From Pseudomonas laurylsulfatiphila (GTDB lineage Bacteria > Pseudomonadota > Gammaproteobacteria > Pseudomonadales > Pseudomonadaceae): 64,000 bases of DNA. The stretch is taken from the NCBI RefSeq assembly GCF_002934665.1, contig NZ_NIRS01000005.1:496001-560000 (forward strand), in the 5' to 3' direction. Positions 43,901 to 52,596 of the stretch are shown here, in pieces. A model generated the notes under the pieces. It saw only the letters and a list, made by a program, of their open reading frames with translations. It ran no database searches and was not told the DNA's origin. Position 1 is the first letter of the stretch. Every line of letters starts with the position of its first letter. A program made the position numbers and the translations under genes.

Positions 43901-45489
43901 AGCGCTACCTCAGCCAGCTGGAAACGTTGATCGGCGATTACAGCCAGGCCCTGAAAAATTTGCAGCAAAGGCGCCTCATGGGCGCAAGCGAAGGCTATCT
44001 CAATGATCTGCTGAGCATGACCACCCACCTGCAAAAGAACCTCAGCCTGTGGTTCGTCCTCAAGCGCAACGCCTACGCAATACTGACGAACAGGCTTGCG
44101 GAGAACACGCTTATTGATTCAAACACGTCATTGCAGGCCCACATCGAGGACGTCCGGCAGGCGCGGGCGCTGAGCCAGGACATGGTTGCCCGCCTGCAGG
44201 TGTCCACCAGCTCCCTGGAGTCGCTCGACGCCATTGGCAGTGCCGGCATGGTCGCCGCACAACGCTTGCGCCAACTGATGCCGACCTTCACCCAGTGGGA
44301 TTTGAAGTCCAACGAGATCGGCATGTCCCATGAGTTGTGCATGCGCGACGACGTCCGCCTGGACAATGAAGCGGCCCGCACAATGGTAGGAGAGCTGATT
44401 ATCGAGGCGGCGACGGCCACGCACCGGCACGCGGTCTTGAACCGGAGCCCGCAAGGCGCTGACGGTGCAGCGCTTCGCATCGATGATCTGAGCAGGCTGA
44501 TCGATGTCTACGCCGATGCCGATCAGCGCCTTGAAGACCTTCCCGGTGAATACCCTGGCCAAGTGGAGCCCAGCGAACTTGAGCGATTGCGTGGCTTGAT
44601 CGGCGAGTTTCGCCAACTGGCCCGGGAGCAACTGAGCGCGCTGTTGCCTGAGAGCGGCAAAAGCCTAACGCCGGTCTTGCCCGAACCTGCCATTGCAGGG
44701 CCCTCGCGGACAACCGCCAAGGTCACCAAAAGTCGACCACGTGACCCAAAGCCAGCCAAGGCCCCGCCACCCGAGGAGCCAAGCCTCAAGGAAATGCTGC
44801 CGGCCCGACCAAAACCTGCTGCGCCGCCGGTTATGGACGATATCGACATCATCACCGATGGCCTGGACCTCAATGCGAATGTTCAGGACTTCATCAAGCG
44901 AACGCAAAAAGATGCCCTCAAACCCAACCGCATACCGGCAGACATGCAGGACTTGTTCGATTTGCAGGCCCAACGGCTGGAGCAGGCTGCCATCAATGTC
45001 ACACAGGCCATGGCGCGTCTGCGCGCCGCAGGGCAAACACCCCCGCCGGTGGCCACCCTGGCCGCAGAACTTGACAGCGCCGCTGTGCAGTTACGCTCCA
45101 AAGGCATCGCTACCCGTGCCAGCCTGCTCAAAGAGCGCCAACCCCGACAGGCCTATCTGCAATGGCTGCTGGACAACCATCAGGTGCGGATCGAAAGAAA
45201 CGACCAGGGACGGATCAGGACCAGGAAGCGCCGGGACTATTTTCAGGAATACCGGATTCTCGACATCACGAACAACGATCAGCCGTTGTGGCTGGCGCAC
45301 TTTCACTACGATTCAGTGGATGCCCCGCGGGAACAGTTCACCGCTGCGCACCTTAAAATCGCCGAACCCTATTTGCAGACATTCAGCGCCGAGCGCCGTC
45401 AGGCACTCACCACCTTGGCACCGATCGACTATGTGTTAAGGCGCATCAGCGACCCGACGCTGTTCTTCAAACTCGAAGCTCACCCCTGA
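40945..45489 (+). CDS. Giant DUF6543/dermonecrotic-toxin-domain-like protein, copy 2
   Basis: An intact 1,514-residue paralogue of the preceding gene, 22 bases after its original stop. Shared landmarks are TPQWQTLEGALVALPTRFES, EPEGNFFDHMAWALIASQLD, LYRLDGKTYAKVGDRWF, GQWFVDTRLRLRGG, the helical last third, and the end QEYRILD...LAHFHYDS...FTAAHLKI. No signal peptide or recognised catalytic site. A small in-frame 9-base repeat (encoding ITAITAIT) lies near 41850-41875. Start 40945 (MTPHSESTESP) is chosen because AGGA is properly spaced from it. Secretion route unknown; N-terminal DUF6543-type regions occur in effector proteins of plant- and soil-associated Pseudomonas, so an exported toxin is inferred, not shown. 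Confidence 0.75.
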   Translation: MTPHSESTESPALLTKSLVIHQTSQGPTVDEVAAQMLRNALKTLFPDRDLDPDHTLIGTPQWQTLEGALVALPTRFESLTQALVRQFFTSTSANYLEGEHFLTSNAQATPVVHLDVSIEAIAEMLNDYAPLLFVAFGERQLAYWNSPGKHAPHWQELSDALRKALDVQHVTGWDEVQCRVARAVSLEPDKTQRQSSDPALSAIQACLIDIDTVDANGSTRHLLLGGAAVLTGHYEQRDLVMMYTVENGYESFDSLKQLGDSLPARIETRLAGRNMKWQLFEPEGNFFDHMAWALIASQLDSITAITAITAEGAETDDPAEPAFPSNSTNTREKNTLIGLDDSIPDWLFGASAADLDAYSQSVNALGKLYKQADNNLFRIQPISTFAQQRMREAIVADTPSAATLPLDKLEITITHSFESGGLTLPNPHDIHTETLGEYALQNTAPYQASVRFNPPQPVPDWLTVAYLTQMASNVDIGANYPKLIKDKLIEDAVQAGLQQHFYIIQLRALLPLIALECKIRRIGGIDQRGYGYIRQWLNPTPGYPQPIAIRPLAFLHAGDTSADIVENMFIIAPRQPENGPCLLYRPLFEQPLLQFPSAQNLLYALHQPGELRDSVLAWLPDSATSFKYAQYTFPVGLPSPWLEAQLLSEPWTSVNWAGPVELSANELTGDVFPVLFKTHAQAMAELADRQSLSNAQRRWALLRDSGWALFNVAANFLSGPAGAAVWVWQSISDIEQALDAHQHGDKLTEWSAVADMLLSLGILLAHHAAVRRKTGALPMPRRIDSGMLKPEIPKIEPARPTATLIPTPLTGELPSSHYSSLEASGSVPRRSPTALATYLDTLAVSAPDLTAPTLETRQRDTASLYRLDGKTYAKVGDRWFCVAENDDQQVQLVYPHEPSKTGPLLIHNRQGQWFVDTRLRLRGGAGGSSLQSQLKARRREKAQQKQELSVALESFKRQEAAGNAALNKAQAEMMGTTGSAHEQATERYLSQLETLIGDYSQALKNLQQRRLMGASEGYLNDLLSMTTHLQKNLSLWFVLKRNAYAILTNRLAENTLIDSNTSLQAHIEDVRQARALSQDMVARLQVSTSSLESLDAIGSAGMVAAQRLRQLMPTFTQWDLKSNEIGMSHELCMRDDVRLDNEAARTMVGELIIEAATATHRHAVLNRSPQGADGAALRIDDLSRLIDVYADADQRLEDLPGEYPGQVEPSELERLRGLIGEFRQLAREQLSALLPESGKSLTPVLPEPAIAGPSRTTAKVTKSRPRDPKPAKAPPPEEPSLKEMLPARPKPAAPPVMDDIDIITDGLDLNANVQDFIKRTQKDALKPNRIPADMQDLFDLQAQRLEQAAINVTQAMARLRAAGQTPPPVATLAAELDSAAVQLRSKGIATRASLLKERQPRQAYLQWLLDNHQVRIERNDQGRIRTRKRRDYFQEYRILDITNNDQPLWLAHFHYDSVDAPREQFTAAHLKIAEPYLQTFSAERRQALTTLAPIDYVLRRISDPTLFFKLEAHP

Positions 45490-45524
45490 AACAGCCTGGC
45501 GGGCGGACTGAAATGCCGCCCGCT

Positions 45525-47078
45525 TCAGAGCACCTTCCATACGCTGCGCAATCGCTCCAGCGCCGCCTCGATTGCCTTTTCGGGCACGGCGGCGAAGCCC
45601 AGCACCAGCCCCGCTCGCTGATCCATCGGCGTCGTGGAGTCGGGCAACCAATAGCTGCTCAAGCCGTTGATCTCGACATCGACTCTTTGCGCCAACTCGA
45701 TCAATTCACGTTCACGCGCCACAGTATCCACGGCGACGGTCATGTGCAGCCCGGCGGCGACGGTAGGTAATGGTCCGACGCCGGGAATCTCCGCCGGCCA
45801 GCCATTGAGCAATGTATTACGGCGACTCAACGCCGCACGGCGCATGCGGCGGATATGCCGCTGGAAGTGCCCGGCCGCCATGAACTCGGCCATCACCGCC
45901 TGTGTACTGACCTCGGAATGGCGTACGTCCACGGCACGGCGTTGGGCAAAGGCCTGCACCAGCCCCGTCGGCAACACCAGGTAGCCCAGGCGCAACGCCG
46001 GAAACGCCACTTTGCCGAACGTGCCGACGTAGAGCACCCGGCCTTGCCGATCCAGTGCCGCCAACGGTGCCAGCGGCGCACCGCTGTAGCGGTACTCGCC
46101 GTCGTAGTCATCCTCGACGATCCAGCCCTGGGTGCGCTCGGCCCAGGCCAGCAGCTCCAGACGTCGAGCCAGGCTCATCACCACCCCGGTGGGGTACTGA
46201 TGGGACGGGGTGACGTAGGTCAATCGGCAATCACGCAGCTGTGCCAGTTCAGCGCAGTCGATGCCCTCGCCATCCACCGCCACCCCATGCAGCCGCGCAC
46301 CTGCCACGGCGAACGCATGACCGGCCGCCCGATACCCGGGATTTTCAATCGCCACCCCGTCACCGGGCTCCACCAGCAGCTGTGCACAAAGACTGATCCC
46401 CTGCTGCGCGCCACTGGTGATCACAATTTGTTCAGCCGTGCACTGCATGCCACGGGAACTGCGCAAATACGCAGCAATCATCCCGCGCAAGCGCGCATCG
46501 CCAGCCGGGTCGCCGTAACACAACTGCTGCAAATCCGGCTTGCGCCAGAAAGCCGCATTCAGCTTGGCCCAGACCTCGAATGGAAACAGATCGAACGCCG
46601 GAACACCGACCCGAAATGCCCGCGGCGGACCGCTCGGCGGACTGGGTAAATGGTTGTTTTTTACCCGTGCCAACGCATCGTTGTGGATAACTTTGCTGGA
46701 TGGATCCACAGGTAAATCAAGCCAATTTGTGGATAAGGCTGTTGATAACCCTGTTGAAAAGCCTGTGGATACTTTTGTGGATAGTTTTTTTGCCGGCAAC
46801 GCTGCCTGAGGCAGTTGCGCGACATAAGTGCCGTCCCCGACTCGCCCTTCAATGAAGCCTTCGGCGTACAACTGATCGTAAGCACGCACCACACTGTTGC
46901 GGGAAATAGCCAGCGCTGCGGCCAGGTCACGACTGGCCGGCAGACGCGTCCCACTGGCCAATCGTCCGTCGAGGACGCGCAGGCGCAAGGCCTGATAGAG
47001 CTGGCGACTCAACCCCTGGCGACGGTCGAGTTCGATACCGGCCGGGTTGAACGACAGGGAAAGCGGCGCATCCGTCAT
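45525..47078 (-). CDS. MocR/PdxR-type GntR regulator with aminotransferase-like domain
   Basis: A 517-residue regulator. The N-terminal GntR winged helix (about 20-90) has LSRQLYQALRLRVLDGRLAS, SRDLAAALAISRNSVVRAYD and VGDGTYVA. A long linker (about 92-145) is a Ser-Thr-rich repeat (STKVSTGFSTGLSTALST). The C-terminal fold-type I PLP domain has ITSGAQQGISLCAQLL, VEDDYDGEYRYSG and the PLP-lysine segment YVGTFGKVAFPALRLGYLV. Such proteins sense PLP or amino compounds and control a divergent gene; here that is the PaiB-like gene 92 bases away. The linker DNA holds several DnaA-box-like words. Confidence 0.93.
   Translation of the reverse strand: MTDAPLSLSFNPAGIELDRRQGLSRQLYQALRLRVLDGRLASGTRLPASRDLAAALAISRNSVVRAYDQLYAEGFIEGRVGDGTYVAQLPQAALPAKKLSTKVSTGFSTGLSTALSTNWLDLPVDPSSKVIHNDALARVKNNHLPSPPSGPPRAFRVGVPAFDLFPFEVWAKLNAAFWRKPDLQQLCYGDPAGDARLRGMIAAYLRSSRGMQCTAEQIVITSGAQQGISLCAQLLVEPGDGVAIENPGYRAAGHAFAVAGARLHGVAVDGEGIDCAELAQLRDCRLTYVTPSHQYPTGVVMSLARRLELLAWAERTQGWIVEDDYDGEYRYSGAPLAPLAALDRQGRVLYVGTFGKVAFPALRLGYLVLPTGLVQAFAQRRAVDVRHSEVSTQAVMAEFMAAGHFQRHIRRMRRAALSRRNTLLNGWPAEIPGVGPLPTVAAGLHMTVAVDTVARERELIELAQRVDVEINGLSSYWLPDSTTPMDQRAGLVLGFAAVPEKAIEAALERLRSVWKVL
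46682..46784. other. Cluster of DnaA-box-like 9-mers inside the MocR linker
   Basis: Plus-strand words: TGTGGATAA at 46682 and 46728 (both exact complements of TTATCCACA), TGTTGATAA at 46740, TGTGGATAC at 46764 and TGTGGATAG at 46776 (one mismatch each). All five point the same way within 103 bases. They lie in the codons of the Ser-Thr repeat, so protein repeat expansion is the rival explanation. Confidence 0.6.
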
Positions 47079-47095
47079 GACAATGGACCCATGAA

Positions 47096-47128
47096 ATTGG
47101 TCATTAATGGCTCTTACAACAGACCAAT
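47096..47128. promoter_or_regulatory. Inverted repeat ATTGGTC...GACCAAT, candidate MocR operator
   Basis: Perfect 7-base arms at 47096-47102 and 47122-47128 in the short region between the divergent MocR and PaiB-like genes, where the MocR protein would be expected to bind. Confidence 0.55.
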
Positions 47129-47170
47129 AGCCTGCCTAGGATGAAGACATTCGCCAAGGAAAATATCTCC

Positions 47171-47794
47171 ATGTACACGCCACGCGCTTTTGCCATCGAC
47201 GAGTTGTCCCAACTGCATGAACTGATCCTCGCCACCCGTCTTGCCATATTGGTGACCCACGGCGAAAGCGGCCTGCAAGCCAGTCATGTGCCGGTGCTGC
47301 TGCATTGCGAACAAGGCTTGAACGGCACGTTGTACGGTCATCTGGCCAAAGCCAATCCACAGTGGAAAGACCTGCGCGACGGTGCCGAAGCTCTGCTGAT
47401 TTTTGCCGGTGCCGACGCCTACGTCAGCCCCGGCTTCTACCCGAGCAAGGCGGAACACGGCAAAGTCGTGCCAACCTGGAACTACGTCGCCGTACACGCC
47501 TATGGCCGAGCCGAAACCTTTAGCGATGGCGGGCGGCTGCTCGACATCGTCAGCACCCTCACCGACCGTCATGAAGCTGGCCGCGCCCAACCGTGGTCAG
47601 TGGCCGATGCCCCCGCCGATTACATCGACGGCATGCTCAAGGCCATCGTCGGTTTCGCCATTCCCATCGACCGTCTGGAAGGCAAGCGCAAGCTCAGCCA
47701 GAACCGCAGCCCCGCCGACATCGCCGGCGTACGCGAAGGCCTGGCCGCCAGCCCCGACGTTAACGACCAGACCCTCGCCCAATTGATGCGCTAA
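47171..47794 (+). CDS. PaiB-like FMN-binding protein
   Basis: A 207-residue split-barrel flavin-binding protein of the PaiB 'negative transcriptional regulator' family. Signatures are MYTPRAFAIDELSQLHELI, LHCEQGLNGTLYGHLAKANP, AYVSPGFYPSKAEHGKVVPTWNY-type segment and KLSQNRSPADIAGV. Despite the family name, DNA binding is not established for most members. ATG 47171 has AAGGA upstream; the earlier in-frame ATG lies in the putative operator. Two GNAT acetyltransferases follow closely, like the PaiA/PaiB association of an acetyltransferase with PaiB in Bacillus. Confidence 0.9.
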   Translation: MYTPRAFAIDELSQLHELILATRLAILVTHGESGLQASHVPVLLHCEQGLNGTLYGHLAKANPQWKDLRDGAEALLIFAGADAYVSPGFYPSKAEHGKVVPTWNYVAVHAYGRAETFSDGGRLLDIVSTLTDRHEAGRAQPWSVADAPADYIDGMLKAIVGFAIPIDRLEGKRKLSQNRSPADIAGVREGLAASPDVNDQTLAQLMR

Positions 47795-47804
47795 GGAAAT
47801 CACC

Positions 47805-48251
47805 ATGAGTCAAATCGACATTCGCCAAGTCACCGCCGATGATCACGCGGCCTGGTTGCCGCTGTGGCAAGCCTACCTGCGCTTCTATAAAACCGAATTG
47901 CCACAAGCCGTCACCCAAAGCACCTGGCAGCGCATGCTCGACCCGAACGAACCGACCCACGCCGCCCTCGCCTGGGCTGACAACAAAGCCGTGGGCATGG
48001 TGCATTTCATCTACCATCGTTCGAACTGGGCCATCGAAAACGCCTGCTACCTGCAAGACTTGCTGGTGGTTCCGGAGACCCGAGGCACCGGTGTCGGCCG
48101 GCAACTGATCGAGTTCGTCTACGCCACGGCCAAGGCCGACGGTTGCAACAAGGTGCACTGGCTGACCCACGAAACCAACGCCACCGCGATCCAGCTCTAC
48201 GAGCGCATTGCAGAACGCCCCGGTTTCATCCAGTTTCGCAAAGCCATTTAA
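47805..48251 (+). CDS. GNAT-family N-acetyltransferase
   Basis: A 148-residue single-domain GNAT. CYLQDLLVVPETRGTGVGRQ (about 81-100) contains the acetyl-CoA loop R-G-x-G-x-G/R, and HWLTHETNATAIQLYERI is motif B with the late Asn-Tyr pair. It starts 10 bases after the PaiB-like stop and likely shares its transcript. The substrate, perhaps a small amine or polyamine, cannot be read. Confidence 0.92.
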   Translation: MSQIDIRQVTADDHAAWLPLWQAYLRFYKTELPQAVTQSTWQRMLDPNEPTHAALAWADNKAVGMVHFIYHRSNWAIENACYLQDLLVVPETRGTGVGRQLIEFVYATAKADGCNKVHWLTHETNATAIQLYERIAERPGFIQFRKAI

Positions 48252-48268
48252 GGTTCAAGGAGAACAAC

Positions 48269-48940
48269 ATGTCGACTTCACTCGCCAATTGGAAAGGCGC
48301 CCCGGCCCCCACGACACAACTGATCGAAGGACGCTTCATCCGCCTGGAAAAACTCGACCCGGCGCGCCACGGCGACGACCTGTTCAAAGCCCTGCAAGGC
48401 CCGGGCGCCGACCCGAAACTTTGGGACTATCTGCCATACGGCCCCTTCCCGGAGCGCAGCGCCTTCAACGACTGGCTGAACAACCACGCGGCCAATAGCG
48501 ACCCGTACTTCTTCAGCGTGATCGATCGCGCCAGCGGCGAGGTCCAGGGCATCCTCAGCCTGATGTCCATCGTCCCGGCCCAGGGGCGCATCGAAATCGG
48601 CCACGTCACCTTCGGCGCGCCGATGCAGCGCTCACCGAAAAGCACCGAGGCGGTTTACCTGCTGGCCAAGGAGTCCTTCGCCCTCGGCTACCGTCGCCTG
48701 GAATGGAAATGCAACAACGCCAACGCCCGCTCCAAATATGCGGCCGAGCGGCTGGGCTTCAGTTTTGAAGGGGTGTTTCGCCAGCATATGGTGGTCAAGG
48801 GAGAGAATCGGGATACGGCGTGGTACTCGATTCTGGATTCGGAATGGCCGGCGATTGGGGCTGGGTTTGAGAAGTGGTTGAGTGATGAGAACCAGACGGG
48901 GTCGGGGCAACTGAAGACGTTAGCCGAGTGCCGAGGATAA
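48269..48940 (+). CDS. RimJ/RimL-type GNAT acetyltransferase
   Basis: A 223-residue GNAT of the RimJ/RimL type. LIEGRFIRLEKLDPARHGDD begins the fold, GRIEIGHVTFGAPMQRSPKS leads to the acetyl-CoA site, and RRLEWKCNNANARSKYAAER followed by GFSFEGVFRQHMVVKGENRD is the typical end. Family members acetylate N-terminal or other small amines. ATG 48269 has AAGGAG; the longer frame to 48143 overlaps the previous gene and is rejected. Third gene of the PaiB-GNAT-GNAT unit, ended by a REP pair. Confidence 0.92.
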   Translation: MSTSLANWKGAPAPTTQLIEGRFIRLEKLDPARHGDDLFKALQGPGADPKLWDYLPYGPFPERSAFNDWLNNHAANSDPYFFSVIDRASGEVQGILSLMSIVPAQGRIEIGHVTFGAPMQRSPKSTEAVYLLAKESFALGYRRLEWKCNNANARSKYAAERLGFSFEGVFRQHMVVKGENRDTAWYSILDSEWPAIGAGFEKWLSDENQTGSGQLKTLAECRG

Positions 48941-48956
48941 AGGCGTTTGGTGAAGT

Positions 48957-49057
48957 TGTAGGAGCCAGCTTGCTGGCGATGGACTTAAGTGCGCCGCGTT
49001 TATCCGGCTCACACGCGTTATCGTTAACGACCATCGCTGGCAAGCCAGCTCCTACAG
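48957..49057. repeat. Inverted REP pair
   Basis: TGTAGGAGCCAGCTTGCTGG and its near reverse complement enclose ~55 bases between the convergent GNAT and pycB genes. Confidence 0.87.
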
Positions 49058-49109
49058 GAAACCGCGTCCGCGTCGAAAATGATGTGATCTCCAAACCAGT
49101 GAAAGAACC

Positions 49110-49135
49110 AAAAAAAAGGGGAGCACATGCCCCCC
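49110..49135 (-). terminator. Terminator after pycB
   Basis: On the minus strand GGGGGGCATGTGCTCCCC forms a tight stem (one G-U pair) followed by eight T. It lies 34 bases after the pycB stop. Confidence 0.78.
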
Positions 49136-49168
49136 CGAGGTTTAAAGCGTTGTATCGAGGCTGTTAAC

Positions 49169-50977
49169 TCAGCCTTCGATCTCGATCAGGATCTCGCCCG
49201 GGTTCACCCGGTCGCCCTTGGCCACGTGAATGGCAGTGACTTTACCGGCGATGGCCGCCTGGACTTCGGTTTCCATCTTCATCGCTTCGGTGATCAGCAC
49301 GGCCTGGCCCGCCTTGACGGTGTCGCCTTCCTTGACCAGTACGTCGACGATGTTGCCCGGCATGGTGGTGCTGACATGGCCCGGTGCAGTGGCTTGCTTG
49401 CGCTTGCTGCTGCCGCCGCCGACGAACTCGTTGAGCGGCTCGAACACCACTTCTTCCGGCATGCCGTCGATGGACAGGTAGAAGTGACGCTTGCCTTCAG
49501 CCTTGACGCCAACACCGGTGATATCGACGCGGTAGGTTTCGCCGTGGACGTCGATGACGAACTCGGTCGGCACGCCTTCGCCGCCCGCCGAGGCCACCTT
49601 GCCGGCTTCCGGAATCGGCAACAGCACTTCAGGTGTCAGGGTTCCGGCCGCACGCTCTTCGAGGAACTTGCGACCGATGTCCGGGAACATCGCGAAGGTC
49701 AGCACGTCTTCTTCAGACTTGGCCAGAGCACCGATATCGGCGCGCAGCTTGGCCATTTCCGGCTTGAGCAGGTCGGCCGGACGCACGTCGATCACTTCTT
49801 CGCTGCCGATGGCCTGGCGACGCAGTTGTTCGTTGACGGTGCCCGGCGCCTTGCCGTAGCCGCCTTGCAGGTACAGCTTCACTTCGTTGGTGATGGTCTT
49901 GTAGCGCTCGCCGGCCAGCACGTTGAAGAACGCCTGGGTGCCGACGATCTGCGAAGTCGGGGTCACCAGCGGCGGGAAGCCGAGGTCTTCGCGAACGCGC
50001 GGGATTTCGGCCAGCACTTCGCTCATGCGATTCAGCGCGCCCTGCTCTTTCAACTGGTTGGCCAGGTTGGAAATCATCCCGCCCGGCACCTGGTTGACTT
50101 GCACACGGGTGTCGACGGCGGTGAATTCGCTTTCGAACTGGTGGTACTTCTTGCGCACGGCGTAGAAGTACAGGCCGATCTCTTGCAGCAGTTCCAGGTT
50201 CAGGCCGGTGTCGAACTCGCTGCCTTTAAGGGCGGCGACCATCGACTCTGTGCCCGGGTGGCTGGTGCCCCAGGCGAAGCTGGAGATCGCGGTGTCGATA
50301 TGGTCGGCACCGTTTTCGATGGCTTTCATCTGGCACATCGCGGCCAGGCCAGCGGTGTCGTGCGAGTGGATGAACACGGGCAGCGATTGCTCGGCTTTCA
50401 GTGCCTTGACCAGTTCGCCAGTGGCGTATGGGGTCAGCAAGCCGGCCATGTCCTTGATCGCCACCGAGTCGCAACCCATGGCTTCCATTTGCTTGGCCTG
50501 GTTCACGAAGGCCTCGATGGTGTGCACCGGGCTGGTGGTGTAGGCGATGGTGCCCTGGGCGTGTTTGCCGGCGGCTTTCACCGCTTCGATGGCCACGCGC
50601 AGGTTACGCACGTCGTTCATGGCGTCGAAGATGCGGAACACGTCGATGCCGTTGACCGCGGCCTTGGCGACGAAGGCCTTGACCACGTCGTCGCTGTAGT
50701 GGCGGTAGCCCAGCAGGTTCTGGCCACGCAGAAGCATTTGCAGGCGGGTGTTAGGCAGCGCGGCGCGCAGTTGGCGCAGACGCTCCCACGGGTCTTCCTT
50801 CAGGAAACGTACGCAGGCGTCGAACGTCGCGCCGCCCCAGCACTCCAGCGACCAGTAGCCGACTTTGTCGAGCTTGTCGCAGATCGGCAGCATGTCTTCG
50901 GTGCGCATGCGGGTGGCGAGCAGCGATTGGTGGGCGTCGCGCAGGATCGTGTCGGTAACGTGGATTTGCTTGCTCAT
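49169..50977 (-). CDS. pycB: Pyruvate carboxylase subunit B / oxaloacetate decarboxylase alpha-type
   Basis: A ~602-residue carboxyltransferase with biotin carrier. The N-terminal TIM barrel has VTDTILRDAHQSLLATRMRT (metal Asp) and GCDSVAIKDMAGLLTPY with the catalytic Lys, plus FIHSHDTAGLA with the metal His pair. A PYC_OADA domain follows, and the C-terminal biotinyl domain has ITEAMKMETEV with the biotin-accepting Lys. It transfers CO2 from biotin to pyruvate, giving oxaloacetate. Named oadA in many annotations, but pairing with a biotin carboxylase subunit 11 bases upstream, without OAD beta/gamma subunits, points to the two-subunit pyruvate carboxylase of pseudomonads. Confidence 0.94.
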   Translation of the reverse strand: MSKQIHVTDTILRDAHQSLLATRMRTEDMLPICDKLDKVGYWSLECWGGATFDACVRFLKEDPWERLRQLRAALPNTRLQMLLRGQNLLGYRHYSDDVVKAFVAKAAVNGIDVFRIFDAMNDVRNLRVAIEAVKAAGKHAQGTIAYTTSPVHTIEAFVNQAKQMEAMGCDSVAIKDMAGLLTPYATGELVKALKAEQSLPVFIHSHDTAGLAAMCQMKAIENGADHIDTAISSFAWGTSHPGTESMVAALKGSEFDTGLNLELLQEIGLYFYAVRKKYHQFESEFTAVDTRVQVNQVPGGMISNLANQLKEQGALNRMSEVLAEIPRVREDLGFPPLVTPTSQIVGTQAFFNVLAGERYKTITNEVKLYLQGGYGKAPGTVNEQLRRQAIGSEEVIDVRPADLLKPEMAKLRADIGALAKSEEDVLTFAMFPDIGRKFLEERAAGTLTPEVLLPIPEAGKVASAGGEGVPTEFVIDVHGETYRVDITGVGVKAEGKRHFYLSIDGMPEEVVFEPLNEFVGGGSSKRKQATAPGHVSTTMPGNIVDVLVKEGDTVKAGQAVLITEAMKMETEVQAAIAGKVTAIHVAKGDRVNPGEILIEIEG

Positions 50978-50988
50978 TATTCTATTCC

Positions 50989-52404
<1,416 letters not shown>

Positions 52405-52543
52405 TTGGAGTTTCCCTTGAGGCCGGTGGTACCCACGACCTGCTAGACCCAGGTCGACGCGTGACCAAATGTTTCAATTTGGTCGCAGGTCCACACTAGC
52501 GCCCACAAGGGATTAACAAAAATGAATAAAAATTGGGTCGTGC

Positions 52544-52559
52544 ATAAGTAAAGACTTAT
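52544..52559. promoter_or_regulatory. Palindrome ATAAGT-AAAG-ACTTAT, candidate LysR operator
   Basis: A perfect inverted repeat in the 192-base gap between pycA and the divergent LysR gene, 37 bases before the LysR start. Size and symmetry fit a LysR recognition site. Confidence 0.6.
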
Positions 52560-52596
52560 AGTTGATTCACCAGCCAGCGACGAGAGTGACCGGATA

